From Parasulfuritortus sp036391875 (GTDB lineage: Bacteria > Pseudomonadota > Gammaproteobacteria > Burkholderiales > Thiobacillaceae): a stretch of 64,000 bases of DNA. The stretch is from the NCBI GenBank assembly GCA_036391875.1, contig DASVZA010000007.1:1-64000 (forward strand), written 5' to 3'. The notes below the pieces were generated by a model, which did not search any database, was not told the origin of the DNA, and saw only the letters and a list, made by a program, of their open reading frames with translations. This document shows, piece after piece, positions 46,819 through 56,222 of the stretch. The translations under genes were made by a program, and so were the position numbers. Each line of letters begins with the position of its first letter. The first letter of the stretch is position 1.

Positions 46819-47913
46819 TCAGGCCGTGATCTCCTTCGAGGTGATGGTGTAGGCGAAGGCCTTCGGGTCGAGGCTGTCGAGCCGCTTGCCGCCGTCCTCG
46901 CCCTGCGGGTACATCAGGTAGGGGATGGCCGGGCCGGACGAGCCGGGCAGCATCACGTCGTGGGCGCTGTTGTAGGGCAGCCAGTTGCTCTCCCAGGCGC
47001 CGAACAGCTTGTCGCGCACGGCGACCACGATGCCGTCCTTGAGGGTCAGGCCGGGCTTCTCCTCCAGCACCACCTTGCGCACGTCGGCCGGGTCGACCGG
47101 CACCCAGCCGTGCTGTTCGAGCCAGACCTCGGCCCGGCAGTGCTGCGCCTTGCTGATGTCACCGCTCTTGCCCAGGCTCTTGTAGCCGAAGCGCGAATCG
47201 GCGACCCGGACGCCGTACAGGTCGCGCGCCGGCAGGCCGACCGAGCGGGACAGGCCGACGTAGAGCGCGTTGAGGTCGGCGCACTTGCCGGTCAGGTCGC
47301 CGGTCTCCAGCATGAAGCGGATGTCGCCCAGGCCGCAGCCGCGGGTCTTGGGATTGCGCTCGGTGTTCTCGACCACCCATTCGTAGATGGCGCGCGCCTT
47401 GGCCTCGTCGCCCTTCGCGCCGCGGGTGATGCCGAGCGCTGTCTTGCGCACGATGCCGTCGGTCGGCAGCAAGCGGGTCGCCTCGGTGCAGCGGGCGCGG
47501 GTCGCGGCGTCGAGCGGCGCCGCCTTGCCCGGCCGGGCGAGGTCCACCGCCCAGTCGCGCACTGCGAAGCGGCTGACCACCTCGACCCCGGGCGGCGCGC
47601 CTTCGGTCGATTGCCAGTGCGCCACCAGCATCTGCGCGCCGTAACCCGGGACGGTCATCACCCGGATGTCGTCGGCGTTGCCGCGCCACAGGTTGCCCAT
47701 CGGCTTGACCCAGGCGTCGTCCTGGATCGAGGGCAGCGGCAGCCAGACGTGGTTGGTGCCGGGCGCCGGCTCGGCCCGGGTGGTGACCTCGAAGATGCGC
47801 CAGCCGTCGGCCGGTAGCGGGTTGAAGGGCAGCTCGTCGGCGGCGGCGAAGCGTGGCAGGCTCAGCGCCGCGCCGGCGAGCGAAATGGTCTTGATGAAGT
47901 CGCGTCGGTTCAT
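46819..47913 (-). CDS. Tat-exported transglutaminase-like protein
   Basis: A 364-residue protein with a twin-arginine signal (MNRRDFIKTISLAGAALSL) and a transglutaminase-like fold. The catalytic Cys is in TGKCADLNALYVGL, His in KAQHCRAEVWL and Asp in PVDPADVRKV, so the papain-type triad looks complete. Bacterial relatives are mostly peptidases or amidases of the envelope. Nothing in selenium metabolism explains its place between selA (116 bases upstream) and selB (16 bases downstream). Substrate unknown. Confidence 0.85.
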   Translation of the reverse strand: MNRRDFIKTISLAGAALSLPRFAAADELPFNPLPADGWRIFEVTTRAEPAPGTNHVWLPLPSIQDDAWVKPMGNLWRGNADDIRVMTVPGYGAQMLVAHWQSTEGAPPGVEVVSRFAVRDWAVDLARPGKAAPLDAATRARCTEATRLLPTDGIVRKTALGITRGAKGDEAKARAIYEWVVENTERNPKTRGCGLGDIRFMLETGDLTGKCADLNALYVGLSRSVGLPARDLYGVRVADSRFGYKSLGKSGDISKAQHCRAEVWLEQHGWVPVDPADVRKVVLEEKPGLTLKDGIVVAVRDKLFGAWESNWLPYNSAHDVMLPGSSGPAIPYLMYPQGEDGGKRLDSLDPKAFAYTITSKEITA

Positions 47914-48029
47914 GGTGTTGTCTCCGTATTGGTTTCAACCGCCGTGCTGCGGATTCAGCATGGCTTACGTGCTCTTTCGAGCGTGGTGTCGGCATGGCGG
48001 TATATCGGACCGCCTGATAGCCGTATTGC

Positions 48030-49424
48030 TCAACGGACCCGCAACTGCGCCAGGCCGTCGAGGAATTCCTGTTCTTCCGTTTCGCCGAGGCAGCGCAGGT
48101 CGAGCAGCAGCGCGCCGTCCTCGATCCGGCCGATCACCGGCCGGGGCAAGGCCCGCAGCGCCGCCTCGATGCGGTTCAGCACGCCGCCGCGCTTGCCGCT
48201 GGGCCGCACCGCCAGGCCGGCCGACGGCAGACGGTCGACCGGCAGCGAACCGGAGCCGATCTGCGAGCGCAGGCCGACCACCTCGACCCCGACCGGCAGG
48301 CCATCGAGCACGCGCGCCAGCACCGGCAGCAATCGGGTCGCCGCCAAGCGGATCTCGGCCTCGGGCCGGGTCAGGTGGCGCAGCGCGGTGAGCCGCTCGG
48401 GCAGGCGGTCCGGATCGCGGTACAGGCGCAGCACCGCCTCCAATGCGGCCAGCGTGGTCTTGCCCACGCGCAGGGCGCGCTTGAGCGGGTTCTTCTTGAG
48501 CCGGACGATCAGGTCCTTGCGGCCGACCAGCAGGCCGGCTTGCGGGCCGCCTAGCAGCTTGTCGCCGGAGAAGCTGACCAGGTCGCAGCCGGCCGAAATC
48601 ATCTCGCGCGCGGTCGGCTCGTGGGGCAAGCCCCAGCGTTCCAGGTCGGTCAGGGTGCCGGAACCGAGATCGGTGACGAAGGGCAGGCCGCTGGCGTGGG
48701 CCAGCGCCGCCAGCTCGGTCTCGGGCACGGTCTTGGTGAAGCCCTGGATGGCGTAGTTGCTGGTGTGTACCTTCATCAGCATGGCGGTGCGCGGGCCGAT
48801 GGCCTCGGCGTAGTCCTTGAGGTGGGTGCGGTTGGTGGTGCCGACCTCGACCAGTTTGGCGCCGGCCCGCTGCATGATGTCCGGCACCCGGAAGGCGCCG
48901 CCGATCTCGACCAGCTCGCCGCGCGAGACGATCACCTGCTTGCGCTGGGCCAGGCTGTTGAGCAGCAGGAACACGGCGGCGGCGTTGTTGTTGACCACGG
49001 TGGCGGCCTCGGCCCCGGTCAGCTCGCAGAGCAGGCCGTTGACGATGTCGTCGCGGTCGCCCCGGCCGCCCGATTCGAGATCGTATTCCAGGGCGCAGGC
49101 CGAGCGCGCCGCCGCGGCCATGGCCTCGACCGCCGCCTCGGGCAGCACGGCGCGGCCCAGATTGGTGTGCAGCACCGTGCCGGTCAGGTTGAAGACCGGC
49201 CGCAGGTTGGGCCGCATCAGGATGTCGGCGGCTCGTTCGATGTCGGCCAGCAGCGTCGCCTCGTCGGGCAGCGGCTCGCCGCGGCGAGCGGTCTCGCGCA
49301 GCGCCGCGAGCCGGTCGCGCACCATCCGGGTGACCAGGGGCCGGCCGTGTTTTTCGATGGATGGCACCAGGACCGCGTGGCTGAGCAGGCGGTCGACGGA
49401 AGGGAGTAGGGAGAGGTCTGTCAT
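48030..49424 (-). CDS. selA: L-seryl-tRNA(Sec) selenium transferase
   Basis: A 464-residue PLP enzyme that turns seryl-tRNA-Sec into selenocysteinyl-tRNA using selenophosphate. The PLP lysine lies in VSFSGDKLLGGPQAG, preceded by LPFVTDLGSGTL. N-terminal family features include FNLTGTVLHTNLGRAVLP and VNNNAAAVFLLLN. The length matches the family. It starts 40 bases after fdhE. The donor gene selD is not in this window. Confidence 0.95.
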   Translation of the reverse strand: MTDLSLLPSVDRLLSHAVLVPSIEKHGRPLVTRMVRDRLAALRETARRGEPLPDEATLLADIERAADILMRPNLRPVFNLTGTVLHTNLGRAVLPEAAVEAMAAAARSACALEYDLESGGRGDRDDIVNGLLCELTGAEAATVVNNNAAAVFLLLNSLAQRKQVIVSRGELVEIGGAFRVPDIMQRAGAKLVEVGTTNRTHLKDYAEAIGPRTAMLMKVHTSNYAIQGFTKTVPETELAALAHASGLPFVTDLGSGTLTDLERWGLPHEPTAREMISAGCDLVSFSGDKLLGGPQAGLLVGRKDLIVRLKKNPLKRALRVGKTTLAALEAVLRLYRDPDRLPERLTALRHLTRPEAEIRLAATRLLPVLARVLDGLPVGVEVVGLRSQIGSGSLPVDRLPSAGLAVRPSGKRGGVLNRIEAALRALPRPVIGRIEDGALLLDLRCLGETEEQEFLDGLAQLRVR

Positions 49425-49464
49425 GTTTCACCCGGACCGGGCAGAAACGCTGTTTGGCCCGCGG

Positions 49465-50379
49465 CTATCCGATACCGGCCAGCAGCAGGTTGGGGCCGGA
49501 GCGGGTGTAGCCCGCCTCGTCGACCAGGATGTCCAGGGCCAGGGTGGCGAGGTCGTCCGCGACCGGGTCGGCGCCACCCCGATCGGGATGGACGATCTTG
49601 AGATAGCTCCGGCAGGATTCGCATGTCTCGGCCTGGACGACGCTAGGCTGGCGCAGGTCATCCCGCGCCAGGTGGCGGTAGCCGATGCCGTGATCCGCGC
49701 CGCAGGCGGCGCACTTGATCCGCACCAGATGCCACTCCGTGTTGCACAGCGCGCAATGGAGATAGCGCAGGTTGGAAACCCCGCCGGCGCCCCTGATCAC
49801 GCTGGCGACCGGCAGGAAACCACAGCACGGGCAGACCCCAGGCACGTCGAGCGGGGCGATCCCGCCCAGCCGCGCGGCGCCGGCCGTCCACACCACCTGC
49901 AAGGCGGCGGCGACGAACGGCAGGAGGGCGACGTCCTCGCCGTACAGGTCCATCTGCAGGACGCGGTCGGCCAGCCGCTCCAGCGTCTGGGAGGGCAGGA
50001 CGGTCAGGCGGGCCAACTCCGGCCGGGCGGTCTCCGGGACGTGAGGCCGGGTCGCGTCTGCGATCCGGTGCAGCACTGTCTGCCAGATCGGGTCACGCGG
50101 CCAGGACTGGGCCGGAAGGGGTGGCATGCCGAATTCGCGGTCCTGGGCAAGTCGGCTCGCGTCGGGCAAGGCGATCTGCGGCAGGTCCTGCATCGCCTCG
50201 TGCTGGGCGCGGCTGAGCAGGGCCAGGAAATGCAGCCAGTCGCCCAGGACATGGCCCTCGGCGAGCGCGTCGAAGCGCGCCGCCCGGGCGGCGAACACCC
50301 GGCCCGCATCCGGCACGATGACCTGGGGCGGCTCTTCGCCCGGCCAGTTGTCGAGGTCGGCGGCAGGTTCGACGTTCAT
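49465..50379 (-). CDS. fdhE: Formate dehydrogenase accessory protein FdhE
   Basis: A 304-residue rubredoxin-like iron protein needed for active FDH. The paired metal motifs are GVCPCCGFLP, HCALCNTEWH, KCAACGADHGIGY and ETCESCRSYLK. The ATG at 50379 overlaps the fdhC stop by four bases and is the right start; the open frame runs on upstream to 50736 only as a shadow of fdhC. Confidence 0.93.
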   Translation of the reverse strand: MNVEPAADLDNWPGEEPPQVIVPDAGRVFAARAARFDALAEGHVLGDWLHFLALLSRAQHEAMQDLPQIALPDASRLAQDREFGMPPLPAQSWPRDPIWQTVLHRIADATRPHVPETARPELARLTVLPSQTLERLADRVLQMDLYGEDVALLPFVAAALQVVWTAGAARLGGIAPLDVPGVCPCCGFLPVASVIRGAGGVSNLRYLHCALCNTEWHLVRIKCAACGADHGIGYRHLARDDLRQPSVVQAETCESCRSYLKIVHPDRGGADPVADDLATLALDILVDEAGYTRSGPNLLLAGIG

Positions 50380-50999
50380 GACTTGCCCGTCATCTGCCGG
50401 TACCAGGCCCGGTGGTGTTGCTTCGCCCAAGCCCGGCTGACCGTGCCGCGGGTCATGGCGCGCACGGAGCCCTTGACCCAGATCGAGGCATAGATGTGGA
50501 CGAAGATGAAGCCGATCAGGACCGCCGCCGAGGCGGCGTGTACCACCACGGCTAGCCGTTCCAGCCCGACCGGCAGGCTCCACCAGGCGCGCCAGATGAC
50601 GACGCCGGAGGCGAGCAGCAGCAGCATGCAGACCGACAGGATCCAGAACAGCACCTTCTGGCCGGCGTTGTAGCGGCCCTGCTCGGGCATGCCGTGCGGA
50701 TCCCCGCTGATCAGGGTGCCCAGCCGGCCGAGCCACTGACGATCCGTGGCAGTGAGTCCATTCTCGGCGGCGAACCGGAAGAACAGCCCCAGGAAGGACA
50801 CGGTCATGATCAGGCCGATGTAGGGATGCAGGATGCGGGTCCAGGTACCGCCGCCGAACAGGCCGGAGAGCGGGAAGAACCAGGGATGGAACAGGGCGAG
50901 CCCCGAGAGGGCGAGCAGCACGAAGCAGATCGCCGTCAGCCAGTGGTTCGCACGTTCACGCGCCGTGTAGCGCACAAGTTCATTCGGATTACGGGCCAT
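50376..50999 (-). CDS. fdhC: Formate dehydrogenase gamma subunit (cytochrome b556)
   Basis: A 207-residue four-helix cytochrome b that takes electrons from the beta subunit and reduces quinone. Heme ligands are expected in RANHWLTAICFVLLALSG, RILHPYIGLIM, VVVHAASAAVLIGF and FVHIYASIWVKGS. It matches FdnI/FdoI. It overlaps fdhB by 11 bases and fdhE by four. Confidence 0.93.
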   Translation of the reverse strand: MARNPNELVRYTARERANHWLTAICFVLLALSGLALFHPWFFPLSGLFGGGTWTRILHPYIGLIMTVSFLGLFFRFAAENGLTATDRQWLGRLGTLISGDPHGMPEQGRYNAGQKVLFWILSVCMLLLLASGVVIWRAWWSLPVGLERLAVVVHAASAAVLIGFIFVHIYASIWVKGSVRAMTRGTVSRAWAKQHHRAWYRQMTGKS

Positions 51000-51873
51000 T
51001 TTCCTCCTCCTCTTTCTCCAGTTCCTTGCTCACCTCGTTGGGTCCCTGGGTGACGTAGTGGATGATGCCGCCTAGGGCGAGCGCGGCCAGGATGGCATTG
51101 GCGAGCGGCTTGGTCGCGCCCTTCCAGAACGAAACCAGCGGGCTGATCGCAGGCTTCCTGGGCAGGTCGTTGTAAAGCTCCGGTCGGTCGGCGTGGTGCA
51201 GCACATACATGACATGGGTGCCGCCGACACCCGGTGGGTCGTACAGGCCGGCATTGGCGAAGCCGCGCGCCTTCAGGTCGGTGATGCGCTCGGCGGCGTA
51301 GTCCTTCATGTCTTGCTTGGTGCCGAACTGCAGGGCGCCGGTCGGGCAGGCCTTGATGCAGGCCGGCTCCAGACCCACCGCGACCCGGTCGGAACATAGG
51401 GTGCACTTGTAGACCTTGTGATCTTTCTTGGAGATGCGCGGAATGTTGAAGGGACAGCCGGTGATGCAGTAGCCGCAGCCGATGCAGTTCTCCTCGTGGA
51501 AGTCGACGATGCCGTTGGCGTACTGGACGATGGCGCCGGGGGCCGGGCAGGCCTTGAGGCAACCGGGATCGGCGCAGTGCATACAGCCGTCCTTGCGGAT
51601 CAGCCATTCCAGATTGCCGTTCTCCTCGTGCTCGGCGTAGCGCATGACCGTCCAGGACTCTTCGGTCAGATCGGGCGGATTGTCGATGACGCCGACGTTG
51701 ACGCCGACTTGGTCGCGCAGGTCGTTCCACTCCATGCAGGCAGCCTGGCAGGCCTTGCAGCCGATGCAGGTGGTGACGTCGATCAGCTTGGCGACTTCCT
51801 CCGTGCTGCGCGCCGAAGGGCTCGGGGTAGTGGTGGCCGAACGGCGGGTGATGTCTAGCGATTGCAGTGCCAT
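50989..51873 (-). CDS. fdhB: Formate dehydrogenase beta subunit (four 4Fe-4S)
   Basis: A 294-residue iron-sulfur subunit with four cluster motifs: CIGCKACQAACMEW, CMHCADPGCLKACP, CIGCGYCITGCPF and CTLCSDRVAVG with a later ACIKACP. A single C-terminal membrane helix (ANAILAALALGGIIHYV) anchors it. It carries electrons from the catalytic alpha subunit to the cytochrome b subunit. It starts ten bases after fdhA. Confidence 0.95.
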   Translation of the reverse strand: MALQSLDITRRSATTTPSPSARSTEEVAKLIDVTTCIGCKACQAACMEWNDLRDQVGVNVGVIDNPPDLTEESWTVMRYAEHEENGNLEWLIRKDGCMHCADPGCLKACPAPGAIVQYANGIVDFHEENCIGCGYCITGCPFNIPRISKKDHKVYKCTLCSDRVAVGLEPACIKACPTGALQFGTKQDMKDYAAERITDLKARGFANAGLYDPPGVGGTHVMYVLHHADRPELYNDLPRKPAISPLVSFWKGATKPLANAILAALALGGIIHYVTQGPNEVSKELEKEEEENGP

Positions 51874-51883
51874 GGCCGCCTCC

Positions 51884-54800
51884 TCATGCCTTCTCTATGG
51901 TGACAAGGAACGACTTGAACTCGGGTGTCTGAGCGTTGGCGTCGCCCACGAACGGCGTCAGGGTATTGGCCAGATAACCAGGCTTGGCCTCACCCTTGAA
52001 GCCCCAGTGGATCGGGACGCCGACGTGGTGCACCTTCTTGCCATCGACCATCAGGCTCCGGAACCGCTTGGTCACCACCGCCACAGCGACGATCTGGCCG
52101 CGGTTGGAACGCACCTTTACCTTGTCGCCGGCCTTGATGCCTTTCTCCTTGGCCAGCTCCTCGCCCAGTTCGACGAACTGTTGCGGCTGCAGGATGGCGT
52201 TGATCCGGCAGTGCTTGGTCCAGAAGTGGAAGTGCTCGGTGAGTCGGTAGCTGGTGCCGGCGTAGGGGAAGTCCTTGGCGGTGCCGAACTGCTCCATGTC
52301 TGCCTTGAACACCCGCGCGGCCGGATTGCTCACGGCCCTCGGGTTGTTGTTCAGGGGGTTGGTGCCGATCGGCGTCTCGAACGGCTCGTAGTGCTCGGGG
52401 AACGGCCCCTCGGCCATCTTGTCGATGGCGAAGAAGCGGGCCACGCCCTCCGGGTTCATGATGAACGGGCCCATGCCCAGACTCGGGTCCTCGTCCGGCT
52501 TGTAGTCCGGCACGTCCGAGCCGACCCAGGCGCTGCCGTTCCACCAGATCTGGCGCTTCGCCGGGTTCCACGGGTTGCCCGCCGGGTCGGCCGAGGCGCG
52601 GTTGTACATGATCCGGCGGTTGGCAGGCCAGGACCATGCCCAGCCGAGCGTCTCTCCGTTGCCCCAGGGGTCGGCATTGTCGCGCCGGGCCATCTGGTTG
52701 CCGGCCTGGGTCCAGCTGCCGCTGAACAGCCAGCAGCCGCAGGCCGTCGTGCCGTCGGCCTGGAGTTGGGCGAAGCCGTCCAGCTGCTCGCCGGCCTTGC
52801 GGAGGACCTTGGTCTTGTCCTTCGGATCGGGGAGGTCCACCAACGCCTTGCCAGAATATTCCTTGGCCAACTCGTCGGCGCCCGGCGCCTCGGGCACCCG
52901 ATAGGGCCAGTCGAGGTTCAGGATCGGGTCCGGGAAGGCCCCTCCACCGGTCTTGTAGAGGGCGCGCAACCGTGTGAACAGGCCGGCCATGATTTCGATA
53001 TCCGTGCGTCCCTCGCCAGGCGGCTCGGCGCCCTTCCAGTGCCACTGCAGCCAGCGCGCAGAGTTGACCAGCGAGCCGTCCTCCTCGGCGAAACAGCCGG
53101 AAGGCAGGCGGAACACCGTGGTCTGGATCTTGGCCGGATCGACGTCGTTGTAGGGGCCGAAGTTCTTCCAGAATTCAGAGGTCTCGGTGGCCAGCGGGTC
53201 GATGACCACCAAGTACTTGAGCTTGGCCAGGGCGGTGCTCACCTTGGCCTTGTTGGGCGCTGAGCCGAGGGGATTGAAGCCCTGGCAGAAATAGCCGTTC
53301 ACCTTGCCCTGGTGCATGTCGTCGAACACCTGCAGCATGTCGTGCACCTTGTCCAGCTTGGGCAGCCAATCGAAGCACCAGTCGTTGTCCTGGGTCGCGG
53401 CCTTGCCGAACCAGGATTTCATCAGGCTGACGTGGAACTTCTCGTAGTTCTGCCAGTAGGACAGCTGGTTCGGGCGCAGCGGTTTGAGGGCACGCGCGGC
53501 GATGTAGGCCTTGTAGTCCGTCTCCTTCTCGCCCGGCAGAGTCAGGTAACCCGGCAGCAGGTTGGACAGGAGGCCCAGGTCGGTCAGCCCCTGGATGTTG
53601 GAGTGGCCGCGCAAGGCGTTCATGCCGCCGCCCGCCATGCCGATGTTGCCGAGCAGAAGCTGGACCATGGCGCCGGCGCGGATCATTTCCGAACCCACCG
53701 AGTGCTGGGTCCAGCCCAAGGCGTACATGATGGTCATGGCCCGGTCCGGGGCGGCTGTCGAAGCCATGATTTCGCATACCTTGAGGAACTGCTCCTTGGT
53801 CGTACCGCAGACCCGCTCCACCATCTCAGGCGTATAGCGACCGTAGTGAGACTTCATCAGCTGGTAGACGCACCGCGGGTCCTGCAGGGTCGGGTCGGTC
53901 TTGACGTAGCCATCCGGGCCGATCTGGTAGTGCCAGGTCGACTTGTCGTAGCTGCGCTTGGCCGGGTCGTAGCCCGAGAACAGGCCGTTGTCGAAGTTGA
54001 AACCGTCGTTCACCAGGAAACTGAAATCGGTGTAGTTCTTCACGTACTCGTGCTGGATCTTGTCCTGCGCCAGCAGGTAGTTGATGACGCCGCCCAGGAA
54101 AGCGATGTCGGTGCCGGTGCGAATCGGCGCGTAATAGTCGGCCACCGAGGCCGACCGGGTGAAGCGCGGGTCCACCACCACGAGCTTGGCGCCGCGGTGC
54201 TTCTTCGCCTCGATCACCCACTTGAAGCCGCACGGGTGCGCCTCGGCGGCATTGCCGCCCATCACCAGGACCACGTCTGCATTGCGGATGTCAACCCAGT
54301 GGTTGGTCATCGCACCGCGGCCGAACGTCGGGGCCAGACTGGCCACCGTCGGGCCGTGTCAGACACGCGCCTGGTTGTCGAAGGCGAGGATGCCTAGGCT
54401 GCGCACCACCTTGTGGGTGATGTAGCCCGCCTCGTTGCTCGATGCGGATGCGGCCAGGAAGCCGGTGGTGAGCCAGCGGTTCACCGTGGCGCCGTCGCCG
54501 TTCTTCGCCACGAAGTTGGCGTCGCGGTCCGCCTTCATCAGCTTGGCGATGCGATCGAGCGCATCGTCCCAGGCAATCGGCTTCCACTCGCTGCTGCCCG
54601 GCTCGCGCACCTCAGGCCTGGTCAGCCGATTCGGGCTGTGCACGAAGTCGATCAGCGCCGCGCCCTTGGGACACAAGGTGCCGCGGTTGACCGGGTGATC
54701 GGGGTCGCCCTCAATGTGGAAGATGCTGGACTTGGCGTTCTTGGCCTTGTCGCCCATGCCATACATGATCAGGCCGCAGGCGACGGAACAATAAGGACAG

Positions 54801-54946
54801 GTGTTTCGGGTCTCGGTGGCGCGGGCCAGCTTGAAGGTGCGCACCTCGGCCAGGGCCAGGTCGGGTGCGAAGCCCATCAGGGCGATGCTGGAACTACCCA
54901 GCCCGGCTCCGCATATCTTGAAGAACTGCCGTCGTGTGAGTTGCAT
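51884..54946 (-). CDS. fdhA: Formate dehydrogenase alpha subunit, selenocysteine at an in-frame UGA
   Basis: A 1020-codon molybdopterin enzyme oxidising formate to CO2 in the periplasm. A Tat signal (MQLTRRQFFKICGAGLG) leads, then the 4Fe-4S motif CPYCSVACGLIMYG with a later GTLCPKGAALID. Codon 196 is UGA (54359-54361), in the context DNQARV-U-HGPTVASLAP. The same position is Sec196 in E. coli FdnG, and a SECIS hairpin begins 11 bases later. The C-terminal domain (about 850-1020) binds the cofactor. Ordinary gene callers split it into 54359-54946 and 51884-54346; it is one intact gene. The Sec-insertion genes lie in the same cluster. Confidence 0.97.
54329..54348 (-). promoter_or_regulatory. 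SECIS element of fdhA
   Basis: Read on the minus strand the RNA is CGG-U-GGCC-AGUCU-GGCC-CCG. GGCC pairs with GGCC around an AGUCU loop, one U is bulged, and CGG pairs with CCG. This is the bacterial SECIS plan recognised by SelB (bulged U and a GU in the loop), and it starts 11 bases after the UGA as in E. coli fdh genes. Confidence 0.93.
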
Positions 54947-55083
54947 GACTCCTCCTCCAAAACAGTGCCGCGCTGACGGTTCCCGGGACTAGGAACGTTT
55001 TTAACCAGCATAGGCGGACATAATTTGTTTTTGAAGCAACATCTAAATTTTCAATGGATCCGCAAACCGCATTCAGACGCCAT

Positions 55084-55097
55084 TTGATGTCTATCGA
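55084..55097. promoter_or_regulatory. FNR/CRP-like box between fdhA and moaA
   Basis: TTGATGTCTATCGA matches the FNR consensus TTGAT-N4-ATCAA at nine of ten positions. It lies about 125-140 bases from each divergent start (fdhA and moaA), a plausible place for oxygen-responsive control of either. It is a short motif and could be chance. Confidence 0.35.
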
Positions 55098-55222
55098 CTT
55101 CCGAACCACGTGCTTAAAGCGGTTGCAATACCAGAGTAGATTAGTCAACATTGATTTCAAGGTCGGGCTTGCTAGGGTGAAAGCAGACCACGCCCCGCAT
55201 CGGGCTGAACATGGAGAACCGC

Positions 55223-56203
55223 ATGACCGACGCCCCCCTCATCGACCGCTTCGGACGCCGCATCGACTACGTGCGGCTGTCCGTCACGGACCGCTGCGAT
55301 CTGCGTTGCGCCTATTGCATTCCGGTCGGGTTCAAGGATTTCAAGGAGCCAGACCACTGGCTGACCTTCGACGAGGTCGAACGCCTGCTCGGCCTCTTCG
55401 CCCGGCGCGGCATGCGGCGGGTGCGGCTGACCGGCGGTGAACCGCTCCTGCGCCGCAACGTGACCGACCTGGCCCGGCGCATCGCCGCGCTGCCAGGGGT
55501 CGAGGACGTCTCGCTGTCGACCAACGCCACCCAGCTCGCAAAGCTGGCTGCGGAGTTGAAGGCTGCGGGCGTCAGCCGGCTCAACGTCAGTCTCGACTCG
55601 CTCGACCCGGCGACCGTGGCCCGGATCAACGGCCGGCCGGTGCTGGACGACGTGCTGGCCGGACTGGAAGCCGCCAAGGAAGCTGGTTTCGCTCCGATCA
55701 AGCTGAACATGGTGGTGATGGGCGACAACGTTCACGAAATCGACGCCATGGTCGATTTCTGCCTGCGCAACGGCTTCGTCCTGCGCCTGATCGAACTGAT
55801 GCCGATGGGCGACACCGCCCGCAGCAAGGGTTATGTCGACCTGCAGCCGATCCGCGAACGGCTGCAGCAACGCTTCGGCCTGATCGACACGGTCATGCCG
55901 GGCGGCGGGCCGGCCCGCTACCTGGGCAGCGCCGATGGCCGTTTCAACGTCGGCTTCATCACTCCGATCTCGCAGCACTTCTGCGCCACCTGCAACCGGG
56001 TGCGCCTGACCGTGGACGGCCAGTTGCATCTGTGCCTGGGTCAGGAGGAACGCATGGACTTCCGCGTCCTGCTGCGCGATGGCGCCAGCGACGCGGAACT
56101 GGCGGCGGCACTGGACCGGGCCATCGAACTCAAGCCGGAGCGCCACGAATTCCGTGAACGGCCGGACAAGCTGATCCGCTTCATGAACACGACCGGAGGC
56201 TGA
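55223..56203 (+). CDS. moaA: GTP 3',8-cyclase (molybdopterin synthesis)
   Basis: A 326-residue radical SAM enzyme, the first step of molybdenum cofactor synthesis. The SAM cluster is in DRCDLRCAYCIP; the second 4Fe-4S cluster at the C-terminus uses HFCATCNRVRL and HLCLG. The protein ends TGG, the Gly-Gly tail required for activity. The ATG at 55223 is preceded by GGAGAACC; an in-frame ATG at 55211 is possible. It diverges from fdhA, a molybdopterin enzyme. Confidence 0.95.
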   Translation: MTDAPLIDRFGRRIDYVRLSVTDRCDLRCAYCIPVGFKDFKEPDHWLTFDEVERLLGLFARRGMRRVRLTGGEPLLRRNVTDLARRIAALPGVEDVSLSTNATQLAKLAAELKAAGVSRLNVSLDSLDPATVARINGRPVLDDVLAGLEAAKEAGFAPIKLNMVVMGDNVHEIDAMVDFCLRNGFVLRLIELMPMGDTARSKGYVDLQPIRERLQQRFGLIDTVMPGGGPARYLGSADGRFNVGFITPISQHFCATCNRVRLTVDGQLHLCLGQEERMDFRVLLRDGASDAELAAALDRAIELKPERHEFRERPDKLIRFMNTTGG

Positions 56204-56222
56204 GCGGAGGCGAAGCCCGCTA

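Noticed and set aside
44901..46829. A 642-codon plus-strand frame opposite selB
   Set aside because: High-GC antisense shadow; selB on the minus strand has all GTPase motifs.
51884..54346. A frameshifted or nonsense-mutated formate dehydrogenase
   Set aside because: The interruption is a single UGA at the known Sec position followed by a SECIS hairpin, with no shift of frame; it is recoded, not broken.
54894..55160. An 88-codon minus-strand frame upstream of fdhA
   Set aside because: It overlaps the fdhA start and signal region, has no ribosome site or family features, and occupies what looks like the divergent control region.
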